NCBI RefSeq assembly: GCF_000715075.1
Contig: NC_134101.1
Coordinates: forward strand, 198,978,103 to 199,042,102
Length of the DNA stretch: 64,000 nt
DNA from: Nicotiana tabacum
Lineage: Eukaryota; Streptophyta; Magnoliopsida; Solanales; Solanaceae
Direction of reading: 5' to 3'
Part shown: positions 13,097-26,671 of the stretch, one piece after another
Layout of the letters: each line of letters begins with the position of its first letter
Numbering within the stretch: position 1 is the stretch's first letter
Program-made: the position numbers and the translations under genes
Notes under the pieces: model-generated
Told to the model about the DNA's origin: nothing
The model's input: the letters and a program-made list of their open reading frames with translations, nothing else
Databases searched by the model: none

Positions 13097-15905
13097 TGTC
13101 ACGACCCAAAATCCACTAAGGGTCGTGATGGCACCGGACACCACTGTCAGACAAGCCACCGCGGAAGTATTAGTAAATTCTCATTTTATCTAATTATTTT
13201 GAAATAATTTCCTTTAAACAAATAACTAATAATTAATAATCTTCACTGAATAAATGAGGATATCTTTACAAAATTTAACTACTAAAATAAAATCCCGTGA
13301 TCATCCTAGAACCTGGTGTCACAAGTGCATGAGCAATTACTAAGGAATCGAATAAAGCACAACAACTGTCCGGAATGCAAATTGGACAGAAAATAATTAC
13401 AATACACTGAAACAGACTGTACTGGCTACGGGCCGCCTCGAGGAATGCAGCTCGCCTAAGTCTCCGTATCAACCAAAGCCGCAATGCCACTAAGCCACAT
13501 ATGAATCTGTGCAACAAAAATGCACAACAAGTGTAGTATGAGTACGAAAACAACGTGTACCCCATGAGTATCCCGTCTAATCTCGAAGAAGTAGAGACGA
13601 GAGGTCGACTTCGACATTTACTAGTGGTCCAATAATGTTATATCGATAATATAGTAAATCTGGAATTTTTATAAACATGATTCTAATTCAATAGAATGAA
13701 GCAAGTAAGCAATTCTTTCTTTTACAGAAAATTTCCAAATTTCTCTTCATCATTTAAACATAATTTCATAAGTCGGGGAGAAGGCAACAACGACTTCAAC
13801 GAGTTTCAAGGCAAGCAATACAAGCATGCGCAAATCATAGCGAGGTCGTACGACCCGATCCAACAATATTTAAACTGTGCACTGTCGAGGGTCGAACGAC
13901 GCGAACCATAGATGCATCTATTTAATCTGCCGAGGCATTCGGCCCGCTCCAAAAATAAACACATACAAACTGACAACCAAGAAGTCCACACGGAGAAATT
14001 TTCCAAAGAAAGCCAATCCTCTTTTAACCATTTAAGAAAAATGAAGTTTAATCAGTTTAAAAATTCATTTACTAATTCAATGTGATTTAAGCAATTCAAG
14101 CTATCAATAAGTTCACAAATAATCCAAGTATAACATGCTCTTGGGTCCTAAACTACCCGGACAATAGCATAATAGTAGCTACGCACAGACTCTCGTCACC
14201 TCGTGCGTACGTAGCCCCCACAAATAGGAGCACATAACCAATTAACTCACCTATGAGGACAATTCCCTCTTACAAGGTTAGAAAGGAGACTCACCTCGCT
14301 CCGAATATCTATAACCGACATTCCACGCTCTTCCGAAGACTCAAATTGATGCACAACACTCCAAAACTAGTCAATAATTATGCAAATCCATTAATATATG
14401 CTCAATTAATCATTACAATCCAATTTATAACAATTCCTAACCCCGATCGAAAAGTTGACAAAATTGCCCTCAGGCCCACGTGCCCGGATTTCGAAATTTT
14501 TTGAAGATTAAGCTTACCCATAATTCCACGAACTCAAATATATAATTTACTCTCAATTCTATACCTAAAATCGTAGTCAAATTCCAAGAATATAAATTTC
14601 TAGGTCTTTCTACCAAAACCCCAAATTTCTACCAATTTACATGCTAAAATCTATACATAATCGATGTATTTAACTCAAGATGGATGGGATTAGCTTACCT
14701 TATCGTTGATGATGAAACATCCTGCTTGAAGCTCTCTCAATAATCGCCCAAGCCAAGAAAATATGAGAGAAAATGGACAAATCCCGATTTTTAAAACACC
14801 TCTCTACCTCCAGCACTTTCCGCACTTGGGTCCCTCGACCGCTTCTGCGGTTCCGCAGGTGGGGCCCCACTACCGCATCTGCGGTCCTTCCCAGGCTGCC
14901 CTTTTTCCGCTTCTACGTCTTCTCCACCGCAGGTGCGGTTCCGCATCTGCAGAAAAATGACCGCATCTGCGGTCCCTTCACTTCCAGTCCAAAACTGCAT
15001 CTGCGGCCCAATTCTTACAGGTGCGGTTATGATAGCAACCAACTAGTTTAGCCTTCCAAAAATTCCATTTTCGATCCGTTAATCACCCGGAATTCACCCG
15101 AGGCCCTCGAGACCCCACCCAATCATACCAACCAGTCCCAAAACACATTACGGACTTGTTCGAGGCCTCAAATCATATCAAATAATGCTAAAATCATGAA
15201 TCGACCTCCAATCCAAGCTTTATGAACTTTAGAATTTCAAACTTCAACTTTCAATGTTTAAACCTATCAAATCATGTCCGATTGACCTCAAATTTTGCAC
15301 ACAAGACATATTTGATACTACGGACCTACTCCAACTTCTGGAATCGGAATCCGACCCCGATATCAAAAAGTCCACTTCCGGTCAAACTTCTCAAAAACCT
15401 TCAAATTTCTGTCTTTGGCCAAATGACTTCAAAATGACCTACGGACCTCCGAATTCACTTCCGATCGCGCTCCCAACTCCAGAATCACCATACAGAGCTA
15501 TTACCAGACTCAGAATCTCAAACAGATATCAATAACACTGAAATGCACTTCAACCCAAACTTATGAAATTTCTTCCAAAATGCTAACTTCCACAATTGGC
15601 ACCAAAACGTTCCCGGGTTATCCAAAACCCGACCCGGACATACGCCCAAGTCCGAAATTATCATACAAACCTGCTGGAACATTCGAATCCTGATTCCGAG
15701 GTCATTTACTCACAAATCTAATCTTAGCTAATTCTTTCAATTTAAGGCTTCTAAAATGAGAATTTTCTTTCCAAATCAACTCTGAACTTCCCGAAGTCCA
15801 ATTCCGACGATGCGTACAAGTCATAATACCTGAAGTGAAGCTGTTCATGGCCTCAAACCGCCGAAGAACGGGCCAAAGCTCAAAATGAACGGTCGGTTCA
15901 TTACA
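13097..15905 (-). repeat. Element B left LTR (3' LTR in element orientation)
   Basis: 2809 bp, TGTCACGACCC to GGTTCATTACA. Matches 20393-23227 closely. The internal-facing end passes directly into the purine tract. Confidence 0.93.
14815..15030. repeat. CCGC/GCGG palindrome patch in the element B left LTR
   Basis: Repeated CCGCATCTGCGG and CCGCTTCTGCGG type units with GCAGGTGCGG variants, about 10 CCGC or GCGG half-sites. It lies about 875-1090 bp from the element-5' end of the LTR, the same distance as the GCGATCGC patch in element A. Confidence 0.85.
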
Positions 15906-15918
15906 TTCTCTCCCACTT
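15906..15918 (-). other. Element B polypurine tract
   Basis: The minus strand reads AAGTGGGAGAGAA immediately before the LTR start TGTAATGAACC. It is a standard plus-strand primer position. Confidence 0.85.
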
Positions 15919-16634
15919 AAACATACGTCCGTCCTCGAACGTGCTAAGAATCGCGCTGGAGTCGTCTGAAATCGCAGTTAAGCACCTTGTGCACCTACCC
16001 ATGCCACCACAACCCAGTTGAGCACATTGGCTCGAGCAAATCTAAAGATATTCTCTTTTATTTGAACAAATTAGCCTTAGAGCCCAGTTTCAACATCCGC
16101 AATTCTTTACCAGGCCTGATCCCAATACAAGAACACCGTATAAATCAATACACGATGTACCAGAATATGACTGCATACCTTAGTTGAATTCACCCCTTGT
16201 ACCATTTTACTTACAGGACCATAATAATATTCTTTGAGCATAGTAGTCAAAATTCCATGAATCTGATGCTCACAACGCACCTCAGGATATACATAGTTCT
16301 TACTCTAACTCTTACAATACTGCCACGACGGAAGATAGGCGTAGAAATTCATAACCAACTGCTGAATCAACAAATCATCGGGGTCTATACTCCTGACAAG
16401 AACCCTCACCTCATTCTGAACCGAATAATGGTCTTAACTTCTTAATATACTTCACATAATCAGATTGCACTGATCCTAAATCCAATGATTTTGTATCACC
16501 CAGTACGAACTACTCCGGCTACAAGCCACCCCGGACATGATCCAAAGTCTCATATGATGCCACAATGTGCCAATAGGCTACCAATTCGAATACGATACAA
16601 AAGAAAAACAAACTCCGAAAAGGAAATCCGATTA

Positions 16635-16712
16635 CCCCGCTCGCGAATCATACATGCGATGCAGGCAACATACTAAACAGTCACCCCGCTCGCGAATCAT
16701 ACATGCGATGCG
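16635..16712. repeat. 49-bp-period direct duplication in the element B interior
   Basis: CCCCGCTCGCGAATCATACA occurs at 16635 and again at 16684, each followed by TGCGATGC. The corresponding part of element A (around 4690-4730) lacks this sequence, so it is a B-specific gain or an A-specific loss. Confidence 0.75.
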
Positions 16713-16800
16713 GGCTCACAGCTAATACGAGATTTCCTCAAAAAATAGGAAACAAAACACATAAAAACAAATATGGGGAACTTTACTGAATATCACTCTG

Positions 16801-16928
16801 TTGCGGCGTGCAACCCGATCCAAACAGCGTAACCATGGCGGCGTGCCACCCGATCCACACAACACAACCATGGCAGCGTGCCACCCGATCCAAATAGCAT
16901 ACCCATGGCGGTGTGCCACCCGATCTAC
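16801..16928. repeat. Four-unit CAACCCGATCC box array in element B
   Basis: Four ~36-bp units, each built on GCGGCGTGC(A/C)ACCCGATC followed by about 15 variable bases and CCATG. CpG-rich within an otherwise AT-rich interior. No protein or known RNA fold is recognised. Confidence 0.8.
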
Positions 16929-19900
16929 ATATAGAACTCACATAAGGAGATGCACATCGAACTAAATTGCTTATTACAATAAAATACTGAAATTCGGTCA
17001 CGAGCACGCTAAGTGCATAATACCATCCCTGAGGGGACATATCGCGCTATAAGCTACAAAATGCAAGCACAACTAAGGTGCGATATACGATTTGAATCTT
17101 AAGATCCATTTTACTCAAATAACATCATCTCAATGCGGAACTTGGCACATAAGCAATTTACCAAGCCATCTCTCAACTCACACGGCGTAATGCATCATTG
17201 CCTGGAATAGATGACGACGAAATAACACCCCGACTACTCTCCCATAAGCAGTGTATTGCTGAATTGAACATATCTGACCTGATATAGAGCCCACATTCAC
17301 ATTAAATCCATCCACAGACCTCAAGTCGATTTCTGATTGCACCAACTAGGCTAATGACCTTTCATGGGTCCATAATAACCCTCTTTTCTCGTAACACACA
17401 AGATCAACCGTCATAACTGGAGAAAACCTCCATAGTCCACAACTCAATAAACCGAGTGCCCTCTAGGCATAAGTTCTCAAATTAATAATACCACCAAAAT
17501 CTTCATACTTAGTTTAAATCTTTAATCAATCAAGTGACTACATGTCACACTTATACAATCTTCCTGTGGGACACGCTTCCACAACCTACCATAACAAACA
17601 ACAGGTCCGTACATCCAAACCACTGGCCGCACTAACGCTGAAAGCGATCAAGAATACTTAACCAGGATGCAAGGCCTTTTCCGCGAAACACCGATCTCAG
17701 GTGACGCTGAAGACAATACCAATTTACCTTAAACATCGATACTCCTTTCCTGCTCATCCGAGCCCATGACATCCTTGTCAACACCGAACTACAACTTTGA
17801 TCCTCACTTCAAATTCTATACTACTCGATGCACCAAACATGCCACTATTCAATAGAATACACTTTTTATCATAACTCCGGAACCACTAATAGGTTAACAC
17901 CTCCTCATATAAAAACGTTTCACTTAACTCACTTCAGAAGAACCATAGTAACACACAGGCGAATTCTCATAGCCGTAGAATATGCAAATCTCTAAGTAGT
18001 AGTCTAAGCCACCATAGCCCTTCTGGGATCTGCCTACACATAACATGTCATAACCGTAAAATGCTTCTGAATAACATCAATTATGGCGGCCGACAAGCCT
18101 CATACATACCGCCACAATTCACATGCATAACTTGATCACGCTGAAGGAACTAATCTCTACCACCAATATGCCAACTCAGCTGTGGCTAACCAATCTATCT
18201 TCCTTAGATTTACCCTGATTGCCTTAGTAATAATAGTAACTCCATTCAACACATAACACACTCCATCCGCACTCGTCCCGAGTGACCTTGAATTACGAGA
18301 CTATGCTGTCTCAAATTTCACGAACCATTTCATACCTCCCAAGTGCTACACTGTAAGCCAACACATCATAGATCATTCTAGGCCTCTTCTCATAAGATGC
18401 TACCAAGCTTGATTCTTAGCCGTACCTATAGGCTCGAAATCATTAGGCATCACACTTTAACCTTTGAATTCACTAGGACCGTTGCTGAGAGCTGCTCGCT
18501 CTGACTTGGCCCCGAATATAATCAACTCCATGAATCTAATAGCATACGAATACCCTCTCGAAGCACCAGGCATAATCACTTCCCTTGAAACCCGCATCTA
18601 TACAAGGCATAAATCCTGAATCCTTCCCCAAGTCTGAACATGAGCCAATAAGGCCAACCATAGCACACCTTTAACCATTCCTTGCTCAAATCACCATCTA
18701 TGGTCTTTTCCCGTAGCTGAAATAACCCATCGATGTGCTAATAACTGGAAACCTCGCAAGTAGTTAACCATGCAACCCAATCTTAGGCAGTGAGACTCTC
18801 CCACTTAGCTTGAAGCCACTATTACACAACTCTGGTACTCACCAGGATTCTTTATCTCTTATTGACATAACCTTACGCAATCAACCGCCAAAATTCTCGG
18901 AATCCTTCTGTAAAACCCCCTTTTTATACTCTAAATCATCAACCACATTTGCACGACTGATCTCCTTGCTAAATAACCCATAGAATTCTTTGCAGAAACT
19001 TCATCAACCATGTGACCGCTAGCCTGCTCACAGGGAATAACCCACCTGTGGAAATCACTTCCCAACATCTTCCAACACTGTTGCACGTAGTACAACCACT
19101 AAGATGTCAATAACCCATCCTGAGTCTGAGCTCACTCTCTAGCTGCACAAGTCCATTCATCCCTCGTGGACATCACTTAAATGTGCGGTAATAACCTTCC
19201 GATTCGAAGTTATGCGGTATCCTTCTTTATTTCAAGCAGCTCCTTCACATTATATCAAATCTTTTGCCGCATAATAGCCCATACTTCATATTAACTCCAT
19301 AAACCCCAATCACCAATCACTAAAATCCCCAAGTCGTTCCGAACTCTCCTTAAAGTGCGTAGTCATCCTACCACCAAGCCCATATGTAACTTCGCCACTC
19401 TCCCACTTTGGGCAAACTCGCTTCTTTAATCAACTACTCGACTTGCGCTTCTTATACCTGGCCTTCCAGAAATTTTAGCCACCGCCTGACACTTTCCACA
19501 TGTCCTTCCTCATACTTTGCTACTCAATTGTTGCCTCAAATAAAATCTATCTTCGTAGTACTTGAACCCACAAGTCGCTACTAACTCTAAACCTTTTCGA
19601 AGATCATATTTCTCAAGCCGTCGACCTCAGAAACACCGACTCAATCCTGAACCACCGAACCCCGTGATCTCTGACCATCACTTCTTCAATATTGTCTCGC
19701 AATATCCTGCTCCAAAGGTGAATTGTAGAAGATCATAACACCGGCGAATTTAGTACATTCAATAAGGGCAATGACACATCATTATAGAAGAAAACTCCAC
19801 CACGCCCGCAATCACCAAGTCTTGTTACCCCATTAACCCAAACCTGGACATTCTCAGCTCGATTGCCTTTCCCCTTCTGGGAATAAAATACTAAATCTCT

Positions 19901-20377
19901 AGATCATGCACTGAGTAAACCTCCCTTTAAGTCATTCACTGCCTTGACACGTAGGCAAACATCCTACCATCATATCAATATGGCGGAATAATCGTTCATA
20001 AGCATCATGGCAATTTGTGCCTAGCCTCAGAGCTCTCAGAAGAATCGCTACTGAGCCGGAACAATAGAATATCCTTCCACAAGGCGACAATAATAGCTCA
20101 AATAACCACACAGGGAGAAATACCCGCACCACATTCATAGTACCATTACGATTCTTAAATTCTCGATTTACAACAAGCGATTCGCGTCACGTAAGATTGA
20201 GTAGGAAGAAAACAAGGGCCTAAGCCTCAAAGAATCAAATTGCACGATGATGAATCAAGAAGGGAGGTACTCCTAATAGCCTTGTAGCCTCCCGAGGATA
20301 AGTACAGACGTCTCCGTACCGATCCGCGAGACTCTACTAGACTTGCTCATGACTCGTGAGACCTAAGGGAACCTAAT

Positions 20378-20389
20378 GCTCTGATACCA
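20378..20389 (-). other. Element B primer binding site (initiator-Met tRNA)
   Basis: The minus strand reads TGGTATCAGAGC, a perfect complement to the 3' end of plant initiator tRNA-Met, three bases inside the right LTR. Confidence 0.93.
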
Positions 20390-20392
20390 TGT

Positions 20393-23227
20393 TGTCACGA
20401 CCCAAAATCCACTAAGGGTCGTGATGGCGCCGGACACCACTGTCAGGCAAGCCACCGCGAAAGTATTAGTAAATTCTCATTTTATCTAATTATTTTGAAA
20501 TAATTTCCTTTAAACAAATAAATAATAATTAATAATCTCCACTGAATAAATGAGGATGTCTTTACAAAATTTAACTACTGAAATAAAATCTCGTGATCAT
20601 CCCAGAACCCGGTGTCACAAGTGCATGAGCAATTACTAAGGAATCGAATAAAGCACAACAACTGTCCGGAATGCAAATTGGATAGAAAATAATTACAATA
20701 CATTGAAAGAGACTGTACTGGTTGCGGGCCGCCTCGAGGAATGCAGCTCGCCTAAGTCTCCGAATCAACCAAAACCGCTATGCCACTAAGCCACTAGCCA
20801 TATATGAACCTGTGCAACAAAACTTCACAACAAGTGTAGTATGAGTACGAAAACAACGTGTACCCAGTGAGTATCCCGTCTAATCTCGAAGAAGTAGAGA
20901 CGAGAGGTCGACTTCGACACTTACTAGTGGTCCAATAATGTTATATCGATAATATAGTAAATCTGGGATTTTTATAAACATGATTATAATTCAATGGAAT
21001 GAAGCAAGTAGGCAATTCTTTCTTTTATAGAAATTTTTTAAATTTCTCTTCATCATTTAAATATAATTTCATAAGCCGGGGAGAAGGCAACAATGACTTC
21101 AACGAGTTTCAAGGCAAGCAATACAAGCATGCGCAAATCATGCCGAGGTCGTACGACCCGATCCAACAATATTTAAACTGTGCACTGCCGAGGGTCGAAC
21201 GGCGCGAACCATAGATGCATCTATTTAATCTGTCGCGGTGTTCAGCCCGCTCCAAAAATAAATACATACAGACTGACAACCAAGAAGTCCACACGGAGAA
21301 ATTTTCCAAAGAAAGCCAATCCTTTTTTAACCATTTAAAAAAATGAAGTTTAATCAGTTTAGAAATTCATTTACTAATTCAATGTGATTTAAGCAATTCA
21401 AGCTGTCAATAAGTTCACAAATAATCCAAGTATAACATGCTCTTGGGTCCTAAACTACCCAGACAATAGCATAATAGTAGCTACGCACGGACTCTCGTCA
21501 CCTCGTGCGTATGTAGCCCCCACAAATAGGAGCACATAACCAATTAACTCACCTATGGGGACAATTCCCTCTTACAAGGTTAGAAAGGGGACTCACGTCG
21601 CTCCGAAGATCCATAACCGACATTCCACGCTCTTCCGAAGACTCAAATTGATACACAACGCTTCAAAACTAGTCAATAATTATGCAAATCCATTAATATA
21701 CGTTCAATTAATCACCACAATCCAATTTATAACAATTCCTAACCCCAATCAAAAAGTTGACAAAATTGCCCTCGAGCCCACTTGCCCGGATTCCGAATTT
21801 TTTTGAAGATTAAGCTTACCCATAATTCCACGAACTCAAATATATAATTTACTCTCAATTCCATACCTGAAATCGTGGTCAAATTCCAAGAATATAAATT
21901 TCTAGGTCTTTCTACCAAAACCCCAAATTTCTACCAATTTACATGCTAAAATCCATACATAATCGATGTATTTAACTCAAGATGGATGGGATTAGCTTAC
22001 CTTATCGTTGATGATGAAAAATCCCACTTGAAGCTCTCCCAAAAATCGCCCAAGCCAATAAAATATGAGAGACAAATGGCCAAATCCCGATTTTTAAAAC
22101 ACCTCTCTACTTCTAGCACTTTCCGCACCTACGGTCCCTCGACCGCTTGTGCGGTTCCGTAGGTGTGGACCCACTACCGCATCTGCGGTCCTTCCCAGGC
22201 TGCCCTTTTTCCGCTTCTACGTCTTCTCCACCGCAGGTGCGGTCCCGCATCTGCGGAAAAATGACCGCATATGCAGTCCCTTCACTTCCAATCCAAAACT
22301 GCATCTGTGGCTCTTCTGGCCGCTTCTGCGGCTTCGCTCCTGCGGTTGTGACAGCAACCAGCAAGTTCAACCTTCCAAAAAAATTCCATTTTCGATCCGT
22401 TAACCACCTAAAATCCACCCAAGGCCCTCGAGACCCCAACCAATCATACCAACCAGTCCCAAAATACATTACGGACTTGCTCGAGGCCTCAAATCATATC
22501 AAACAACGCTAAAATCATGAATTGACCTCCAATCCAAGCTTTATGAACTTTAGAATTTCAAACTTCAACTTTCGATGTTTAAACCTATCAAATAACGTTC
22601 GATAGACCCCAAATTTTGCACACAAGTCATATTTGATACTACGAACCTACTCCAACTTCCGTAATCGAAATTCGACACCGATATCAAAAAGTCCACTTCC
22701 GGTCAAACTTCTCAAAAACCTTCAAATTTCTCTCTTTGGCCAAATGACTTCAAAATGACCTACGGACCTCCGAATTCACTTTCTATCGCGCTCCCAACTC
22801 CAGAATCAGCGGTCCGAACTATTCCCAGACTCCCAGACTCAGAATCCCAAACAGACATCGATAACACTGAAATGCGCTTCAGCCCAAACTTATGAATTTC
22901 TTCCAAAATGCTAACTTCCACAATAGGTGCCAAAATGTTCCTGGGTTATCCAAAACCCGACCCGGACATACGCCCAAGTCCAAAATCATCATACGAACCT
23001 GCTGGAACCTTCGAATCCTGATTCCGAGGTCGTTTACTCAGAAATCTGATCTTAGCTGATTCTTTCAATTTAAGGCTTCTAAAATGAGAATTTTCCTTCC
23101 AAATCAACTCTGAACTTCCCGAAGTCCAATTCCGACGATGCGTTATAATGCCTGAAGTGAAGTTGTTCATGGCCTCAAACCGCCGAAGAACGGGCCAAAG
23201 CTCAAAAAGACCGGTCGGGTCGTTACA
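20393..23227 (-). repeat. Element B right LTR (5' LTR in element orientation)
   Basis: 2835 bp, from TGTCACGACCC to GGGTCGTTACA, followed by the ACGAC duplication. Its CCGC/GCGG patch is at about 22125-22355. Confidence 0.93.
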
Positions 23228-23232
23228 ACGAC

Positions 23233-23553
23233 TTATCTTAATATTAAAGTACGGGAGGTAGCATTCCAATTGATAAACTATTTGATACCTCGATTCAGAT
23301 TATTTCACATGATATATTCGTAAATTCTATCATTATCTACTTCGTTGTTACACTTTATCTTTAGTTATTGTATAAATAAAAAAAATAACAATTACCCTTT
23401 ATGTTTAAAAAATAAAATATCAAAGTTTAAGCAACCTCACTTGTGAGATTACGTTGGATATATTGTTGTTAAATTTTAAAAAGCAAAAGCAACTACTAAA
23501 ATAATATTGATTGAAACCAAAAAGGTACCAAAAAATGTGCAAAAAGTTATATT
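23233..23553. other. AT-rich spacer, nothing recognised
   Basis: About 320 bp between element B and the TRIM-like element. No terminal repeats, RNA gene or conserved frame seen. Confidence 0.55.
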
Positions 23554-23558
23554 GTACT

Positions 23559-23974
23559 TGTTGGAACTGAAAATACCAAGGCGTCATACAAAAACTAATA
23601 ATGCAAATCTTTATGACTATAAATCAGACAACATAGAAAAATCTATTAAAAAGAGACATATTAATTTAATATGGTTTGGTCAAGAGACCTACATCAATAT
23701 ACAATTATAAAAGAGAGAAAAAACTTATTGAGGGTATAAATTCACCCACTAGATAAAACTCTTTTTTCGACTACATTATAAATTTGTGTATTAAGAGGAA
23801 TCCTCAATTTATAGAAGTCACAATCTTTTCCTCCAAAAAATTATCAGTCAAATACGAAAAGGATTTATGTTATCTTTTATGAAAAGTAAAATAAATTATA
23901 GTAAATAATTTACCCTTCCTTCAAGTAACAAGGAATATTCAAATATGAAAAAAATAATCAGGCAAACTCTAATA
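23559..23974 (-). repeat. TRIM-like element left LTR (uninterrupted)
   Basis: 416 bp. It is the in-window reference for the interrupted copy: around 23792 it carries the unoccupied site TTAAGAGG where the other LTR has the hAT-type MITE flanked by TGAAGGTG and TGAAGGAG. Confidence 0.82.
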
Positions 23975-24413
23975 ATTCTTCGATTTGACCTTTTTTTTTT
24001 TGAAAAAACTTAATTCACCTTTTTCACATAGTTTTCCTCACTACTGCTTGCCATGGTTAAAAGTGGATATTTATTCCAAATTAGAGTCTTATGCATTAAA
24101 AATGAGTACGACTTAAAAATATTGGACTCATGCGTTAAAAGTGAGTAGAATAAAAAGTAGAGCACATGCTTTAAAAGTAGCAAGGGTTAAAAGTTGAAGT
24201 CCATACATTAATATAAACACAGTTAAAAATAATTTTTATTTTAAAGATGCAATAGCAGGATTGTCGAAAATATGGTAGAAAGTTTATCTCCACATGTAAT
24301 ACTCTATTTTTTTATGGGTAAAATTTTTTATTATCTTCAAATTGGCTGCAACTTAATTTGAACCCCTTTTGAATATGTCTTCAATCTCGTTAACCATTAG
24401 TTCTGATACTACT
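23975..24413 (-). mobile_element. TRIM-like element interior, non-coding
   Basis: 439 bp, AT-rich, with a pyrimidine run near 23990-24000 (purine-rich on the minus strand, a possible polypurine tract) and the primer site at its other end. It holds three loosely repeated ttaaaagt phrases. No coding remnant. Confidence 0.65.
24400..24411 (-). other. TRIM-like element primer binding site
   Basis: The minus strand reads TAGTATCAGAAC, two mismatches from the initiator-Met site TGGTATCAGAGC, placed two bases from the LTR start. This supports minus orientation. Confidence 0.65.
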
Positions 24414-25204
24414 TGTTGTGATAAAAAATAACAAGGCATTATGCGAAAACTATCAAAACAAATCTTTGAGACGATAAATCAGAAAACATATTTATTTTTT
24501 ATTAAAATGAGACATACTAATTTAATGTAATTTGGTCAAGTGACCTACCTCAATCTACTAAAAGAAAAAGAAAATTTATTGAGACAATAAATTCTCTCCC
24601 CAAGTAAAACTCTTTTAAGGACTATATTATTATATTGTGTATGAAGGTGTAGGGGTGTCAATGGTTCGGTTCAGACGATTATTTTCTAAAATTTGTACCT
24701 TACCAATTTTTCAGTTATTCTATTATGTATAACCTAAATTAGACTTTTCAAAATTGTCTCAATCATATCGGTTTCTCTTCGGTATCGGTAAAGTTCGGTT
24801 AATTTTTTATATAATTTTTTAAATATCATGTATAAGTTACTAGGAGAAGCAGAATGCAATAACATACATACTTTATATGGCTTAATAAACTCTCAAGGCA
24901 ATTTACTGTTTAAAAGGTGATGAATTAAGAAAACATAAAAGATAACTAGAGTATAGATACATAAACTATTTTACAGCAGTGTAAAAGAAACTAAACAAAG
25001 ATAAAAAAAATATAAATCACATGAAAAGATATTAACCAAGCTAGACCTCAAGAATAAAGTCTATACAAGATTAAATATTCAAAAAGATAAATCTAAATCA
25101 TACGAAAGGAAACATATTCAATACATTGTAGTTTGCTACTAATCGCTATAATACCTTGTGCTTTGCTAGTGAATATGCTTGAAATAATTTAGTTTCAATA
25201 GGAG

Positions 25205-25740
25205 CGTTTAACCTTAAAATGGATAACAATTGAATTTATATGCGGTTTTAAAGATATGCGGATTGATTCAACACCAATGATCAAGAATGTTATATAAGCG
25301 AATTGAAGATAATATAAATAAATAAACCCGTTGTGACGTTGAATCCGGGCTCGGATTTAAGCTTAACAAAAGTTCTACCTTCAACCGGACCTTCGGAATC
25401 AAAAATGTATGGAGAGCTATCATTAAAATAAGAACCTTTTAATAACTATAAAGCAGAGAAACAAGTTTATATTGCTTGATATGCGTGTTACCCAGTCCCC
25501 ATTGAATAGAAAACCTTCCCTTTACATAGTAGGAGAGTTTTACCCTTGATACAATTTTAAAAAAGGTAAAAATCTCTTTGTATATCAATTAATGATACGC
25601 TACCGAAATCGGGACGAGATCCGTGCCATGATATTCGATTGGGTACAGATATCACGGCCCTTTGTTAGTCATATGCAACCGTGTGTAGCGCTTTCCAAGG
25701 TCTTGGAGCTCGTACCGGATTCGAGGTTGTTGTCTTATTA
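25205..25740 (+). repeat. Element F left LTR, 3'-truncated
   Basis: Matches 33359-33899 closely, including the block GACGAGATCCGTGCCATGAT, then diverges abruptly at 25740. The right copy continues about 140 bp further, so this copy lost its end together with the primer site. Confidence 0.8.
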
Positions 25741-26671
25741 GCGATTGTCAGTTTTTTCAAACCTTTATACCTTCATCTTTGGTCTTCAAATCTTTATAGT
25801 TGTTCTTAGGTTTCCTCCTATATCTTCATCCTTCCTTCAAATCTTCAGGCTCTTTTCTTCATCCTCCATACTTGTTCTTTGAACTTTCAAATTTTCTCAG
25901 ATAGTAATGGCTAAAATTTCCAAATCAATTCCTCAAAATGCTACCTCTTCATCTTCCCACTAGGCCACAGATGCCGAGGTGGCCGCTTCTGCCCCAAGGC
26001 GGCTGCCCCTAGGTGGCTACTCCCAAGGTGGCTACTCCAAGGTGGCTGCTCTCAAGGTGGAAGCCCCCGAGACCGCCCTCGAGCCCCTTATGAAAAACTT
26101 TATATTTGGGGGTTGCTCAATCATAGACGACTTCAAAGTCGAGAAGGCCTAATCTAAACAGGATCGGTATAAAAGAGCGTGAAGATACATATGCTCTATT
26201 ACCGAAGATGTCCTTCCCGTAGTTCGAGAGGACTTTAAATTGGAAGGTGAGGACGTAGTAGTCCCACGGAACAAGATTGATATTACTACCCACGTGGATG
26301 GGTACTTAAGTATTTACACTTACTCCTTCACGTTGGGCCCTGTAGACCCGATAATTTTGGCCTTCTGCAAGAGGTACAAGGTATGTCTTAGGAAAATCTA
26401 CCCGTCTCTTTGGAGGATCGTGATCCTCCTATGTTATTTCATGAACTACATCGAATCCTCGCGATTTACCCTCGACCATCTACTTCATTTATACAGTCCC
26501 AAATTTTTCCAAGGGTACTAATCAAGCTCACTCGCCGGGCCAGCAAGGCCTCCTTTTCGAGCATCGATGAGTATCAGGACCGAGGCTAGCAAGGGAGTTT
26601 TGTTCAGGTAAAAATCGAGGATCTGATCCTTCCCAAATTCCTGCCATTCCTCGAGAAGTGGAATGCATCTC

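Larger units (their letters stand above)
15906..20392 (-). mobile_element. Element B interior, non-coding
   Basis: 4487 bp that aligns by eye with the element A interior but has no recognisable gag or pol frame on either strand. It differs from A by a 49-bp direct duplication at 16635-16712 and by four, rather than two, CAACCCGATCC box units (16801-16928). The block just before the primer site is shared with A almost word for word. Confidence 0.82.
13097..23227 (-). mobile_element. Element B: complete non-autonomous LTR retrotransposon, same family as A
   Basis: LTRs at 13097-15905 and 20393-23227 and an interior of 4487 bp. The 5-bp duplication ACGAC flanks it (13092-13096 and 23228-23232). 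Orientation is minus, from a perfect initiator-Met primer site beside the right LTR and a purine tract beside the left LTR. The LTR ends and interior resemble element A, but the CpG-rich LTR patch is of a different type (CCGCATCTGCGG instead of GCGATCGC). No coding capacity is visible, so it is LARD-like. Confidence 0.92.

Noticed and set aside
14763..15051. Overlapping open frames on both strands in the B LTR
   Set aside because: They arise from the CCGC/GCGG palindromic patch, which reads open in several frames. No conserved protein, and the same occurs at 22113-22512 for the same reason.
19932..20138. A short minus-strand frame in the element B interior as a gag remnant
   Set aside because: The 68-codon peptide has no zinc knuckle or capsid-like motif and is not conserved as a frame in element A.
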